This document shows positions 9,289 through 18,821 of a stretch of DNA of 64,000 nt, one piece after another. Source of the stretch: Methyloversatilis sp. GTDB taxonomy: Bacteria > Pseudomonadota > Gammaproteobacteria > Burkholderiales > Rhodocyclaceae. The notes under the pieces are model-generated. The model had not been told where the DNA came from, made no database searches, and saw nothing but the letters and a program-made list of their open reading frames with translations. The number at the start of each line of letters is the position of its first letter. Position 1 is the stretch's first letter. Made by a program: the position numbers and the translations under genes. The stretch is from the NCBI RefSeq assembly GCF_030698125.1, contig NZ_JAUYNV010000019.1, positions 62,001 through 126,000 of the forward strand, read 5' to 3'.

Positions 9289-10503
9289 ATGCGCATCCTG
9301 CACGTACTCGATCATTCCATTCCGCTGCACAGCGGCTACACGTTCCGTACCGCCGCCATCCTGCGCGAGCAGCGCAAACTGGGCTGGGACACGCACCACG
9401 TCACCGGCGTCAAGCACACGGCGCCCGGGCCGCTGGTGGAAGACGTCGACGGACTGATCTTTCACCGTACACCGTGGTCGCCAGGCACGCTCGAACGCGT
9501 GCCGGTGCTGCGTGAGCGCGCACAGATGCGTGCGCTGGAACAGCGCCTGCTCGAGGTCGCGCGCGACGTCAGGCCCGATGTGCTGCACGCGCACTCACCG
9601 GTGCTCAATGCCTTTCCGGCACTGCGCGTCGGCCGGCAACTGGGCATCCCCGTGGTCTACGAAATACGCGCCTTCTGGGAAGATGCGGCGGTCGATCATG
9701 GCACCACCACCGAAGGCAGCCTGCGTTATCGCGCTACCCGCGCAATGGAAACGCGTGCCGTGCGAGCAGTCGATGCGGTCACGACCATCTGCGAGGGCTT
9801 GCGGCTCGATCTCGCCGGGCGGGGCATACCCGCATCGAAGATCACCGTCATTCCCAATGCGGTCGATGTCGAGAATTTCGCCTTCGGCGTCCCGGGCGAC
9901 GAGGCGCTGCGCGCCGAACTCGGCCTGGTCGGCAAACGCGTGCTCGGCTTCATCGGGTCCTTCTACGCCTACGAGGGGCTGGACCTGCTGCTGCGCGCGC
10001 TGCCGGCCATCCTCGAGATGGCACCCGATGTTGCCCTGCTGCTGACCGGCGGCGGCCCGCAGGAAGCCAATCTGAAGCAACTCGCCGGGGAGCTCGGTCT
10101 GCAGAAACACGTGATCTTCACCGGCCGGGTACCGCACGCCGATGTACAGCGTTACTACAACCTGGTCGATGTGCTGGTCTATCCGCGCCATTCGATGCGT
10201 CTGACCGAGCTCGTCACACCGCTCAAACCGCTCGAGGCGATGGCCCAGGGACGGCTGCTGGTGGCGTCCGATGTCGGTGGCCACCGCGAACTCATTCGCG
10301 ACGGCGAGACCGGCATCCTGTTCCGTGCCGGTGACGCCGACGATCTCGCGCGCAGCGTGCTGCGTCTGCTCGGCATGCACGAAAGCTGGCCGTTGCTGCG
10401 TGCGGCCGGCCGACGTTTCGTCGAGAACGAGCGCACATGGAAGGCGTCCGTTGCGCGTTATGGCGATGTATACGGCGCCCTGCGGAGAGCTGCCGCCGCA
10501 TGA
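9289..10503 (+). CDS. GT4-type glycosyltransferase, XrtA system (TIGR04063-like)
   Basis: A 404-aa GT-B glycosyltransferase of the third exosortase A-associated group. Its start is MRILHVLDHSIPLHSGYTFR, with the HSGY acceptor loop typical of that group. The second domain begins RVLGFIGSFYAYEGLD. The donor site includes VYPRHSMRLTELVTPLKPLE, where the usual second-Glu region reads TPLKPLEAMAQGR. GAGGAG lies about 10 bases before the ATG. The stop overlaps the following start as ATGA, so the two are translationally coupled. It should act at the cytoplasmic face of the membrane on the growing glycolipid; specificity is unknown. Confidence 0.9.
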   Translation: MRILHVLDHSIPLHSGYTFRTAAILREQRKLGWDTHHVTGVKHTAPGPLVEDVDGLIFHRTPWSPGTLERVPVLRERAQMRALEQRLLEVARDVRPDVLHAHSPVLNAFPALRVGRQLGIPVVYEIRAFWEDAAVDHGTTTEGSLRYRATRAMETRAVRAVDAVTTICEGLRLDLAGRGIPASKITVIPNAVDVENFAFGVPGDEALRAELGLVGKRVLGFIGSFYAYEGLDLLLRALPAILEMAPDVALLLTGGGPQEANLKQLAGELGLQKHVIFTGRVPHADVQRYYNLVDVLVYPRHSMRLTELVTPLKPLEAMAQGRLLVASDVGGHRELIRDGETGILFRAGDADDLARSVLRLLGMHESWPLLRAAGRRFVENERTWKASVARYGDVYGALRRAAAA

Positions 10504-11606
10504 GCTTCGACGGCCTGCGGCTGATGCTGGTCGGGCCGTTGCCCCCACCGGCGGGCGGCATGGCAAACCAGACACGTCAGCTGGCCGACAAACTTGCCCT
10601 GGAGGGCGCAAAGGTCGAACTGGTCCAGACCAACGCGCCCTACCGGCCGGCGTGGCTCGGCGGCATGCCGGGCGTCCGCGCCATCGCGCGGTTGCTGCCC
10701 TACCTGGCTGCGTTGTGGCGCGCTGCCGCTCGCAACGACGTCATGCATGTCATGGCCAATTCCGGCTGGTCGTGGCACCTTTTCGCGGCACCCGCCATCT
10801 GGATCGGCTGGCTGCGTGCTTGTCCGGTCATCGTGAATTATCGCGGCGGTGAGGCTGAACCCTTTCTCATGAAGCACGCCTCCGTGGTCAGACTGAGCAT
10901 GGCAAAGGCGGCCCTGCTGGTCGTGCCATCCGGTTTCCTGCAGGGCGTTTTCGGGCGTTTCGGCATGACGGCCACCATCCTGCCGAATGCCGTTGATGTC
11001 GAGCGCTTCTCGTCGACACCGCCCCGTCCGTGCGGTACCGCCCCGCATCTGGTGGTCACCCGCAATCTCGAAGCGATCTACGATAACGAAACAGCCATTC
11101 GCGCACTCGATCTCTTTCGCAGGCAATTCACCGGGGCGCGTCTGACGCTCGCCGGTGAAGGACCGGAAAAACCAAGGCTCGAAGCACTCGCGCTCGAACT
11201 CGGACTGCGTGAAGCCATCGTTTTCGCCGGCCGCCTCGACCGGGATCACGTGGTCGCCCTGTATGGATGCGCGGACGTGATGATCAATCCTTCCCGCGTG
11301 GACAACACGCCCAACTCCGTGCTCGAAGCCCTCGCTTGCGGCGTACCTGTCGTCAGCACCGATGTCGGCGGCGTGCCCTTCCTCGTGGAAGATGGCCGAA
11401 CTGCGCTTCTGGTGCCGCCCGGTGATCCGCAGGCCATGTGCGATGCGCTGATCCGGTTGTTCACCACCGACGGGCTGATCCATCGACTGCACGAAGCCGG
11501 GCTGGCGCACGTCGCACAGTTTTCCTGGCCAGCGGTGCGCCGGCGCCTGGCCGATACCTACAGCACCGTGCTGCCAGCCACAGACCGCAGGCCCGACAAA
11601 AGGTAG
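10500..11606 (+). CDS. GT4-family glycosyltransferase
   Basis: A 368-aa GT-B enzyme. It begins MSFDGLRLMLVGPLPPPAGG, with the PPPAGG acceptor loop. HLVVTRNLEAIYDNETAI opens the nucleotide-sugar domain, and NPSRVDNTPNSVLEALACGV contains the donor-binding Glu pair. The ORF track starts at 10437, but ATG 10500 overlaps the previous stop as ATGA, has GGAGAG upstream, and fits the family start. It is the fourth GT of this operon, so the repeat unit likely has at least four or five sugars. A 71-base spacer precedes the next gene. Confidence 0.88.
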   Translation: MSFDGLRLMLVGPLPPPAGGMANQTRQLADKLALEGAKVELVQTNAPYRPAWLGGMPGVRAIARLLPYLAALWRAAARNDVMHVMANSGWSWHLFAAPAIWIGWLRACPVIVNYRGGEAEPFLMKHASVVRLSMAKAALLVVPSGFLQGVFGRFGMTATILPNAVDVERFSSTPPRPCGTAPHLVVTRNLEAIYDNETAIRALDLFRRQFTGARLTLAGEGPEKPRLEALALELGLREAIVFAGRLDRDHVVALYGCADVMINPSRVDNTPNSVLEALACGVPVVSTDVGGVPFLVEDGRTALLVPPGDPQAMCDALIRLFTTDGLIHRLHEAGLAHVAQFSWPAVRRRLADTYSTVLPATDRRPDKR

Positions 11607-11677
11607 TCTTCGTCCTCCCGGTGCAGCGGTTTTCCTGCGCCCGGCAGCAGGCCCGAACAATCCACATTCCCTCATCG

Positions 11678-13036
11678 ATGTCACAGGCGCGGCGCTTCCC
11701 GAATTTAATCTCTTCGGTCATTTTTCCGCTGCAGGAAAAGCTGAAGGGACACACCACAGTGGCGGACCGGCGCGCGCTTGAGCAGTCGCAATGGTGGTCG
11801 CCCGAAAGGCTCGAAGCGCATCGTGTCGAGCGGCTGCGGTCCCTGCTTGTCCGCGCCGGATCTCATGTGCCGTATTACCGCGATCTGTTTGCCCGGATAG
11901 GGCTTGATCCGGCACGCGTTGCGTCAACCGCCGATCTGCAGCGGCTCCCGTTTCTCGACAAGCCGCTGATCCGCGAGCACACGGAGGCGCTCAAGGCCGA
12001 TGACGCGCGCGGACTGGTGCGCTTCAACACGGGTGGCTCAAGCGGCGTACCGCTGATCTTCTTCATCGGTTCCGAGCGCGTCAGTCGCGATGTCGCCGCC
12101 AAGTGGCGGGCGACGCGCTGGTGGGGCGTCGATATCGGTGATCCGGAAGTGGTGCTGTGGGGCAGTCCGATCGAGCTCGGTTCGCAGGACCGGATCCGCC
12201 GCTGGCGCGACGCCCTGATGCGTACCCGGCTGTTTCCCGCATTCGAAATGTCGGACCGGAAAGTGGTCGATTTCATTGCGCAGTTTCGCGCGATGCGTCC
12301 GCGCATGCTGTTCGGCTATCCATCGGCTTTCGCGCACATTGCCCGCTACGCGCAACGCACCGGAGAGCGGCTGGACGATCTGGGCATCAAAGTGGTGTTC
12401 GTGACGTCCGAGCGGCTGTACGACCATCAGCGGGCACTGATCGAGCAGGTATTCGGCGCCCCGGTGGCGAACGGTTACGGCGGTCGCGACGCAGGGTTTA
12501 TCGCGCACCAGTGCCCGCACGGATCGATGCACATCACCGCCGAAGACATCATTGTCGAAATCGTGGATGCGCAAGGGCGCGTGTTGCCGCCCGGCCAGTC
12601 CGGGGAGATAGTGGTGACCCACCTCGCGACAGGCGATTTTCCCTTCATCCGCTATCGCACCGGCGATGTCGGCACGCTGGGCGAACAGCCCTGCGGCTGC
12701 GGCCGCACGCTGCCGGTACTGCAGAAAATCGAAGGCCGCAGCACGGACTTCATCGTCGCGCAGGACGGTACCGTGATGCACGGGTTGGCGCTCATCTACG
12801 TGGTGCGCGACATGCCCGGCGTGAGCGCTTTTCGCATCGAGCAGGAAAGTCTCGAACTCACGCGCGTACGCATCGTCACCGATGACGACTTTCCGCAGGA
12901 CGGCGATGAACGGATACGGGCGGGTATGAAGGCGCGTCTCGGAAGTGCGGTGGATGTCGTGGTTGAACACGTCGTCCAGATCCCGGCCGAGGGGTCGGGG
13001 AAGTTCCGCTATGTCATCAGCAAGGTGAAGACGTGA
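11678..13036 (+). CDS. CapK/phenylacetate-CoA ligase-like adenylating enzyme
   Basis: A 452-aa ANL-superfamily protein related to phenylacetate-CoA ligase and CapK. Landmarks are HVPYYRDLFARIG near residue 65, the P-loop-like FNTGGSSGVPL, RPRMLFGYPSAFAHIA, NGYGGRDAGFIAHQC (in place of the usual YG.TE), FPFIRYRTGDVG with the conserved Arg-Tyr-Arg-Thr-Gly-Asp, and a CGCGRTLP segment. Such enzymes adenylate a carboxylic acid and pass it to a thiol or sugar. In polysaccharide loci the acid is generally unknown. The ORF track begins at 11438 inside the previous gene; ATG 11678 is the first start giving the right domain boundary. It sits just before the O-ligase-like gene, as in other XrtA loci. 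Confidence 0.85.
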   Translation: MSQARRFPNLISSVIFPLQEKLKGHTTVADRRALEQSQWWSPERLEAHRVERLRSLLVRAGSHVPYYRDLFARIGLDPARVASTADLQRLPFLDKPLIREHTEALKADDARGLVRFNTGGSSGVPLIFFIGSERVSRDVAAKWRATRWWGVDIGDPEVVLWGSPIELGSQDRIRRWRDALMRTRLFPAFEMSDRKVVDFIAQFRAMRPRMLFGYPSAFAHIARYAQRTGERLDDLGIKVVFVTSERLYDHQRALIEQVFGAPVANGYGGRDAGFIAHQCPHGSMHITAEDIIVEIVDAQGRVLPPGQSGEIVVTHLATGDFPFIRYRTGDVGTLGEQPCGCGRTLPVLQKIEGRSTDFIVAQDGTVMHGLALIYVVRDMPGVSAFRIEQESLELTRVRIVTDDDFPQDGDERIRAGMKARLGSAVDVVVEHVVQIPAEGSGKFRYVISKVKT

Positions 13037-13051
13037 TGGCGGTGGTGGGAC

Positions 13052-14404
13052 ATGCGTGACATCGTCGTCACGCTCGCCGTCTTCGGCGTGTTGCCTTTCG
13101 TGCTGCGCTTTCCATGGTTGGGCATATTGCTGTTCACCTGGCTCAGCCTGATGAATCCGCACCGCATGGCCTATGGCTTTGCACTGAATCTGCCGTTTGC
13201 GATGATCGTCGCGCTGACCACGCTCGTGGCGCTGCTTTTCTCCAAGGAAATCAAAAAGATAATCTGGACCCGCGAAACGGTGGTCCTGTTGATTTTCGTC
13301 CTGTGGATGTGCGTCACAACCATTTTTTCGATGTATCCAGTGGTGGCTGTCGCACAGCTGGAAAAAGTGCTGAAGATTCAGTTGATGATCTTCGTGGCGC
13401 TCATCCTGATGCGCAGCTTCGACCGCATCGAAGCCTTGATCTGCATGTGCGCAGCATCCATCGGCTTCTACGGTTTCAAGGGCGGTATCTTCACGATTCT
13501 GAAAGGTGGTTCGAATCGTGTTCAGGGACCACCCGGAACGTTCATCGAGGGCAACAACGAGATCGGCCTGGCCATGGCGATGACCGTGCCACTGCTGTTC
13601 TTCGTTCGTTCGCGTGTCGTCAATCCAACGCTCAAACTTTTCATGACGGTATGGACTGTGCTGACCGCGTTCGCTGCCATCGGTACGCAGTCGCGCGGCG
13701 CCCTGCTGGGCATGGCAGCAATGACGGCGTTCGTCTGGATCAACAGCCGGAACAAGTTGTTCAGTGGATTCCTGATCGCTTTGACAGGGCTTTCGATAGC
13801 GGCCTTCATGCCGGAGTCATGGTATGAGCGCATGGGTACCATCAAGACGCACGACGAGGATGCATCGGCGATTGGCCGTGTGAATGCGTGGTGGACCAGT
13901 TTCAACATGGCCAAGGACCGAATATTCGGCGGAGGCTTCGATTGCTGGCAGTCGTTGACTTTCTCCATGTACGCGCCCGATCCATCGAATGTCCGGGACG
14001 TCCACAGCATTACCTTCGAAGTCCTGGGAGAACACGGCTTCATTGGTTTGGCGCTGTTCTTCACCCTGGGATTGCTTACCTGGCTCAGTGCCGGCTGGTC
14101 CGCCCGACAGGCACGTCGCATGCCGGACATCGCGTGGGTGGCCGACATGATGCGTATGGTGCAGGTCAGTCTTATCGCCTATGCGACAGCCGGCCAGTTT
14201 CTCGGTCTCGCATACTTCGATTATTACTACATGCTGATCGTGGCAGTCGCCTCGACAACCTGGCTCATCAAGCGGCGCCTCGCAGGCCTTTCCGACGACG
14301 AATGGTCCAGAACCCGTCCCGAAGGCTTCCTGAAGGGGGGTCGCCTTGATCTTCCGTGGCCCTGGAAAAAGCGCGGGTCAGCGCTTGCCCGTCAGGACTA
14401 TTAG
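13052..14404 (+). CDS. O-antigen-ligase-like membrane protein, XrtA-associated (TIGR03097-like)
   Basis: A 450-aa polytopic membrane protein with about ten hydrophobic segments. It matches the putative O-glycosylation ligase of exosortase A systems. The N terminus is membrane embedded (DIVVTLAVFGVLPFVLRF). A motif near residue 160 reads QGPPGTFIEGNNEIGLAMAM, and a large periplasmic-type loop around residues 255-320 carries Tyr/Trp/His residues (FDCWQSLT, DVHSITFEVLGEHG), as in Wzy_C/WaaL proteins. It could polymerise the repeat or ligate glycan to protein; the sequence does not decide. GGTGGTGGGA lies just upstream of the ATG. It is the last gene of the plus-strand operon and faces a convergent gene 41 bases away. 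Confidence 0.9.
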   Translation: MRDIVVTLAVFGVLPFVLRFPWLGILLFTWLSLMNPHRMAYGFALNLPFAMIVALTTLVALLFSKEIKKIIWTRETVVLLIFVLWMCVTTIFSMYPVVAVAQLEKVLKIQLMIFVALILMRSFDRIEALICMCAASIGFYGFKGGIFTILKGGSNRVQGPPGTFIEGNNEIGLAMAMTVPLLFFVRSRVVNPTLKLFMTVWTVLTAFAAIGTQSRGALLGMAAMTAFVWINSRNKLFSGFLIALTGLSIAAFMPESWYERMGTIKTHDEDASAIGRVNAWWTSFNMAKDRIFGGGFDCWQSLTFSMYAPDPSNVRDVHSITFEVLGEHGFIGLALFFTLGLLTWLSAGWSARQARRMPDIAWVADMMRMVQVSLIAYATAGQFLGLAYFDYYYMLIVAVASTTWLIKRRLAGLSDDEWSRTRPEGFLKGGRLDLPWPWKKRGSALARQDY

Positions 14405-14445
14405 CGTTGTGCCAAGGACGTCGATGGGTTGAACGGCCTCGCGGC

Positions 14446-15633
14446 TCAGCGACGTAACTGGTCGCAGACGATGCGTGTCTTTTCCATAACCGCCTGCCAT
14501 GAAAACTCGCGATGTGCCCGCTCCTGCGCACGCGCGGCGCATTGCGCGCCGAAGTCGCTGGCGGGATCGAGCAGGGCGAACAGTGCCTCGCCGATCGCGG
14601 CGACCGATTCGCCATCGCAGCGCAAGCCGGTTGTGCCATGAAGCACCGCCGAGCCGGTGCCGCCTGCATTGCCGGCGAGTGAGGCCCGGCCACAGGCTGC
14701 GGCTTCGATGTAGACCATGCCGAAACCTTCGGTGTCGTTGCCCACGTCGCGGTTCGGCATCGCAAAAAGATCACTCGCGGCGTACCAGAGCGGCAGATCG
14801 TCTGCGCTGACGCCGCCCAGGAGGTGAATGCGCCCCGGCATCGGCGAGTTGGCGCGCATGTCCTCGAGATACTGTTGATCCTCTCCCTTGCCGATGATTG
14901 CGTGATGAGCATCGAGTCCGCGCCTGACCAGGTCGGGGATGGCCTGCATGACATGGTCGAAGCCCTTGCGGCGCGACAATCGCCCCACCGACAGCACCAG
15001 CCGGGACGACGGTTGCAGCCCGATTGAGGCGCGCAGCGCGCTGCCATCGAGTCCGGGTCGGAAACGCAGGGTATCTGCCCCCGGATTGATGATGACAACG
15101 CGGTCGGGCGCTACGCCCATGTCGAGCAGCAGGTTGCGCGTGAATTCACCATTGGCGATGACCAGTTGCGCGGACGTGTAGGCCTTGGTCATCGCCTTTA
15201 CCCGGCGCGGATGCCGCCAGGTCGTGATTTCCTCGCCGTGGGCGTAGATGACGACCGGCAGGCGCAACAGGCGTCCGGCGTGCACGGCCACGAGTCCCTC
15301 CGGCAGCACACGCCCGGCATGGATCTGCGTGACCGGATTGCGCCATCCGACCGACATGGCCTTGAGGAAGAACTCCGCATAGACCGGCAGGGATTCCGGG
15401 CGCATCCATTCGTAGCGTTTCAGCCCGAGCCGATGGATGGTGTTCGGACTCGAGCGGTCGTGATCGTCCGCACCTTCGACGTCTGCCGTCAGGATGTGGG
15501 TGCCGGTGCCGCCCATGCGGCGATAGACCTCGTCGAACCACACGGCTGTTCCGCCCTTGGTCGGCTGGAACAGCTCGGTGATCACCAGATAGCGCGCGTC
15601 GGGCGCCTTCGCGGAAGGGTCGGTCGCTGTCAT
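14446..15633 (-). CDS. GT4-family glycosyltransferase (PimB-like)
   Basis: A 395-aa GT-B enzyme, the last gene of the long minus-strand cluster. It opens with YLVITELFQPTKGGTAVWFD; the PTKGGTA loop is the acceptor-side glycine motif. LVLSVGRLSRRKGFDHV begins the donor domain, and DVGNDTEGFGMVYIEAAACG carries the E-x7-E pair. Its start is 3 bases from the preceding gene's stop. No signal peptide or membrane segment is visible, so a peripheral cytoplasmic role is likely. It converges on the O-ligase-like gene; I saw no convincing terminator in the 41 bases between them. Confidence 0.9.
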   Translation of the reverse strand: MTATDPSAKAPDARYLVITELFQPTKGGTAVWFDEVYRRMGGTGTHILTADVEGADDHDRSSPNTIHRLGLKRYEWMRPESLPVYAEFFLKAMSVGWRNPVTQIHAGRVLPEGLVAVHAGRLLRLPVVIYAHGEEITTWRHPRRVKAMTKAYTSAQLVIANGEFTRNLLLDMGVAPDRVVIINPGADTLRFRPGLDGSALRASIGLQPSSRLVLSVGRLSRRKGFDHVMQAIPDLVRRGLDAHHAIIGKGEDQQYLEDMRANSPMPGRIHLLGGVSADDLPLWYAASDLFAMPNRDVGNDTEGFGMVYIEAAACGRASLAGNAGGTGSAVLHGTTGLRCDGESVAAIGEALFALLDPASDFGAQCAARAQERAHREFSWQAVMEKTRIVCDQLRR

Positions 15634-15636
15634 GAC

Positions 15637-17508
15637 TCAGGTGTCCAGTCGGGCCTGCGGATGCGACTGCAGCCATTGTTCGAGCATCATCAGCACCCAG
15701 ATCATCACGCCGTAATACGAGGCATGTTCGCTGCGGTGTCGTTCCAGAAGATGTTGCACGAACTCGGGTTTCACCACGCGGCGCTCTACCAGTGCATCGA
15801 GCGAATCCTTTGCCAGGCGGCCAAGTTGTGCATCCTGCTGCATCCACAGTCCGAACGGCAGCCCGAATCCGTGCTTCGATTTCGTGAGGACCGCCTGCGG
15901 CAGGAAGTCCTTCAGCGCATCCTTGAAGAACCAGCGCAACTGACCGTCGCGTACCTTGTAGTTCGCGGGCAATGGGGCCGAGAACGCCATGAGCCGCTCG
16001 TCGAGCAATGGATAGCGCACGTCGATGTCCGCCAGTTCGCACATGCGCGACACCTTGCGCAGATCGCTGTCGGCCAGCGTCTGTTTCAGATCAAGATGCA
16101 TCATGCGGTCGACCATCGCGGTCGAACGGGTGCGCCCGTAAACCTCGCGTGCGAATTCCCGGGGTCTGTGCGGATTGAGTCCGGACAGCAGGCGATCCTG
16201 CAATATCCGGCTGGCACCTTCGCGTTCGACATGATTGAACACTTCCATGCGATCGGGCAGAGGTATGCGGGCGCGATTGACGTAGTTGCGCGCGCGCCGG
16301 AATACACCGATCGCCAGTGCATCGGGCAGATTGCCGAACACGCCGTCCAGCACACCGCGCAGCGGCCCAGGCAGGCGCCCGTAACGTTCGAAAACCTCCT
16401 GATCGGCGTAGCGGGCGTTACCCCCGAAGATTTCGTCACCGCCGTCGCCGGCGAGCATCAGCGTGCGACCGCTGTCGCGCGCCATGCGGGCGCACAGGAA
16501 GGTCGGCACGGCCGACGCATTGCCGAACGGCTCGTCGTACAGCGCCGCGATCCTGGGGATTGCCTCCGTCACGTCGGCGGACGTCACATAGTATTCATGG
16601 GGCCTGCAGCCGAAATGAGAGGACGCGATGCGGGCGTACTCCATTTCATCGAAGCCGTCCGCATCGAAGCCGATGGAGTAGGTGTGCGGACCGTGTCCGG
16701 CGACGCGTGCCATGACGCCGGCGACCGTCGAACTGTCGGTGCCACCGCTCAGGAAGGCGCCTACTTCTTCTCCGGTGCCGATGCCTCGAACGGACTGTTC
16801 AAGCAGTTCGCGGAAGCGCGCCGCGTGGCGTTCGTAGTCGTCGCCCGCCGCTTCGTCGTAAGGCATGCTCCAGTAAAAGCCGGTTTCTGCCGTCGTGCCG
16901 CTCAGGTGCAGGTATTGCGCAGGCAGCAGTTTCCACACATCCCGGTAGATCGTCGCGGGTGCCGGGACCATGTGACTGTAGAGATAGTCATAGACCGACT
17001 GCGGGTCGACGTCGGCCGCGACTTCGGGGTGTGCCGTCACGGCATCAGCGGTGGCGCCGAATACCAGCGTCGATCCGCGTCGTGCGTAGCAGAGCGTGTG
17101 CGTGCCGACGCGGTCGATTGCCAGCAGAGCCTCGCCGCGGTCACTGTCGAGCAGGGCAATCGAAAAGCTACCGTGCAGGTGTTCAAGCAGCGAATGTCCG
17201 CGCTCTCTCCAGGCATGCAGCACCGACTGGGCCATGCCGGTGTGCGCGGCGCGCTCGCGCAACGCTGCGTCAGACCAGGTGGGGCGTCCGGCCAGCGCGA
17301 GCAACAGCCCGCCGTCCTTGCACACTTCCGTTTCACCGGGCGTCGCGCGCACGGCAGTCGCGCACCCTGCGCCGAGCCGGTATTGCAGCGCAGACGACGA
17401 CAGACCGCCGAGCCGATCGCCCATGAGGCGTATGCCAGCCGATGGGTCGGACATCCGTGGCGAGCCGGCACGCGTGCCCTCAAGCCAGCCGCAAATCTTG
17501 CTCATCAT
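15637..17508 (-). CDS. Asparagine synthetase-like protein with degenerate glutaminase domain
   Basis: A 623-aa protein with the two-domain asparagine synthetase outline. The synthetase half is intact in outline: FLSGGTDSSTVAGVMA for the PP-loop, and LAGDGGDEIFGGNARY. The N-terminal half does not show a working glutaminase. Translation begins MMSKICGWL, so the Cys is at position 6 rather than exposed at position 2, and neither an NGEIYN nor an RGPD motif is recognisable. The enzyme may use free ammonia, another amine, or act only as an adenylating ligase. AAAGGAAC precedes the ATG. It lies 3 bases from the downstream GT and 52 from the upstream GT. Confidence 0.85.
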   Translation of the reverse strand: MMSKICGWLEGTRAGSPRMSDPSAGIRLMGDRLGGLSSSALQYRLGAGCATAVRATPGETEVCKDGGLLLALAGRPTWSDAALRERAAHTGMAQSVLHAWRERGHSLLEHLHGSFSIALLDSDRGEALLAIDRVGTHTLCYARRGSTLVFGATADAVTAHPEVAADVDPQSVYDYLYSHMVPAPATIYRDVWKLLPAQYLHLSGTTAETGFYWSMPYDEAAGDDYERHAARFRELLEQSVRGIGTGEEVGAFLSGGTDSSTVAGVMARVAGHGPHTYSIGFDADGFDEMEYARIASSHFGCRPHEYYVTSADVTEAIPRIAALYDEPFGNASAVPTFLCARMARDSGRTLMLAGDGGDEIFGGNARYADQEVFERYGRLPGPLRGVLDGVFGNLPDALAIGVFRRARNYVNRARIPLPDRMEVFNHVEREGASRILQDRLLSGLNPHRPREFAREVYGRTRSTAMVDRMMHLDLKQTLADSDLRKVSRMCELADIDVRYPLLDERLMAFSAPLPANYKVRDGQLRWFFKDALKDFLPQAVLTKSKHGFGLPFGLWMQQDAQLGRLAKDSLDALVERRVVKPEFVQHLLERHRSEHASYYGVMIWVLMMLEQWLQSHPQARLDT

Positions 17509-17560
17509 TGTTCCTTTTCAAGCCGGACGCAGCCGGTGACTGTGGTGCCACGGCGCATCT

Positions 17561-18787
17561 TCATTGTTTTGTTCCAAGCAGATCGGCGTAAAGCCGGCAG
17601 TAGTTGCCCGCGACGGCCTCCAGCGAGAACAACTGTTCGGTGACGCGTCGACCGTTGGCGCCGAGTCTGCGGCCATCGGGTGACAAGGCATCGGTCACGG
17701 CGGTCGCCAGTGCAGCGACGTCATCTTGCGGATAGGTATAACCCGTTTCGCCGGGCTTGATCAGTTCGCGCGTTCCGCTCACGTCGGCGGCGACGCAGGG
17801 AAGACCACACGCCATCGCTTCGAGCACGACGTTGGGCAGGCCTTCGCGGCGCGACGGCAGCACTAGCAGGTCGGCCGCCCTCAGATAGGTGTCGATGCCC
17901 GCGCTGTAGGGGCGCAGACGGAAGCGACGAGGCGCGCTGTCCTGCAGGGCCTGCAGGCGCGCCAGCAATTTGCCTTCCGGATCTTCACGACTTTGCGGGC
18001 CGATCGCGACCAGCAGCGCTTCGGTGCCGAAGGCATCGTGCGCGACCCATTGTGTGGCCAGCCACTCGATGTTCTTGCGTCCGTCCATGACTCCGGCGTA
18101 AAGCGCCAGTGGTTGATTGAGCGGAAGGTCGAGCTGCGCGCGCAAGGCGGACCGGGTGTCATCGCCGGCTGGATGGAACAGCGTCGTATCCACCCCGTTG
18201 GGCAGATAGTGAATGCGCTCCGGGCAAACGCCGCAGTCCCGGAATTCGCGGGTCAGATCGCCGCTGATCGCCACGCAGGCGTCCACCTGCCGCAGCAGCG
18301 CGAGGTGCAGCCGACCGGACAGCGAAGTGCCCACGCTGTGCAGGTCATCGCTGGCCAGACTTGCCTTGACGATGGACTTGAGACCCGCGGCACGGGCGAG
18401 CGGCCCGACGATGGCATTCGTGTAATAGGCGCCGTGGCTGTGCAACAGGTCGAAATCCTTCCGTCGTCGCCATACGTAGGCCCAAAGGTTCGCCCACAGC
18501 CGCAGCTCGCGATGTTTGCTGCCTCGCCCTGCATAGAGGCGCGTGACCGGAAAACCATCCACGACATCCTGCTCCGGCAGGCCGCGCCAGCGCACGGTGA
18601 CGAACTCGACGTGGTGGCCCAGCCGCCGAAGCTGCCGTGCCAGCATCAGCGCCTGCTGCGCCGCACCGCTGAATTCCGGCGGGAAGTAGGTCGAGTACAT
18701 GAGTACGCGCAGCGGGCGCGCCGGGTCTTCCGCAACCGGCGTGCTGTCTTGCAGATGGCGGGTGGTCGATGCGCTGGGCAGGCTCAT
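17561..18787 (-). CDS. GT4-family glycosyltransferase
   Basis: A 408-aa GT-B glycosyltransferase. After a polar N-terminal extension of about 25 residues the core begins RVLMYSTYFPPEFSGAAQQA. LALYAGVMDGRKNIEWL opens the donor domain and LPSRREGLPNVVLEAMACGL is the nucleotide-sugar signature with both glutamates. It sits between two asparagine-synthetase-like genes (52 and 34 bases away), which suggests the amidated product and this sugar belong to the same repeat. No membrane segment is seen. Donor and acceptor are unknown. Confidence 0.9.
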   Translation of the reverse strand: MSLPSASTTRHLQDSTPVAEDPARPLRVLMYSTYFPPEFSGAAQQALMLARQLRRLGHHVEFVTVRWRGLPEQDVVDGFPVTRLYAGRGSKHRELRLWANLWAYVWRRRKDFDLLHSHGAYYTNAIVGPLARAAGLKSIVKASLASDDLHSVGTSLSGRLHLALLRQVDACVAISGDLTREFRDCGVCPERIHYLPNGVDTTLFHPAGDDTRSALRAQLDLPLNQPLALYAGVMDGRKNIEWLATQWVAHDAFGTEALLVAIGPQSREDPEGKLLARLQALQDSAPRRFRLRPYSAGIDTYLRAADLLVLPSRREGLPNVVLEAMACGLPCVAADVSGTRELIKPGETGYTYPQDDVAALATAVTDALSPDGRRLGANGRRVTEQLFSLEAVAGNYCRLYADLLGTKQ

Positions 18788-18821
18788 GCAGGCCGGGGGC
18801 GGACGGGTACTTGACTGGGCG

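Noticed and set aside
15166-17643. 825-aa plus-strand ORF opposite the second asparagine-synthetase-like gene
   Set aside because: Despite its length it has shadow composition (Arg, Gln, His, Val rich) and no start signal; the minus-strand gene carries ATP-site motifs.
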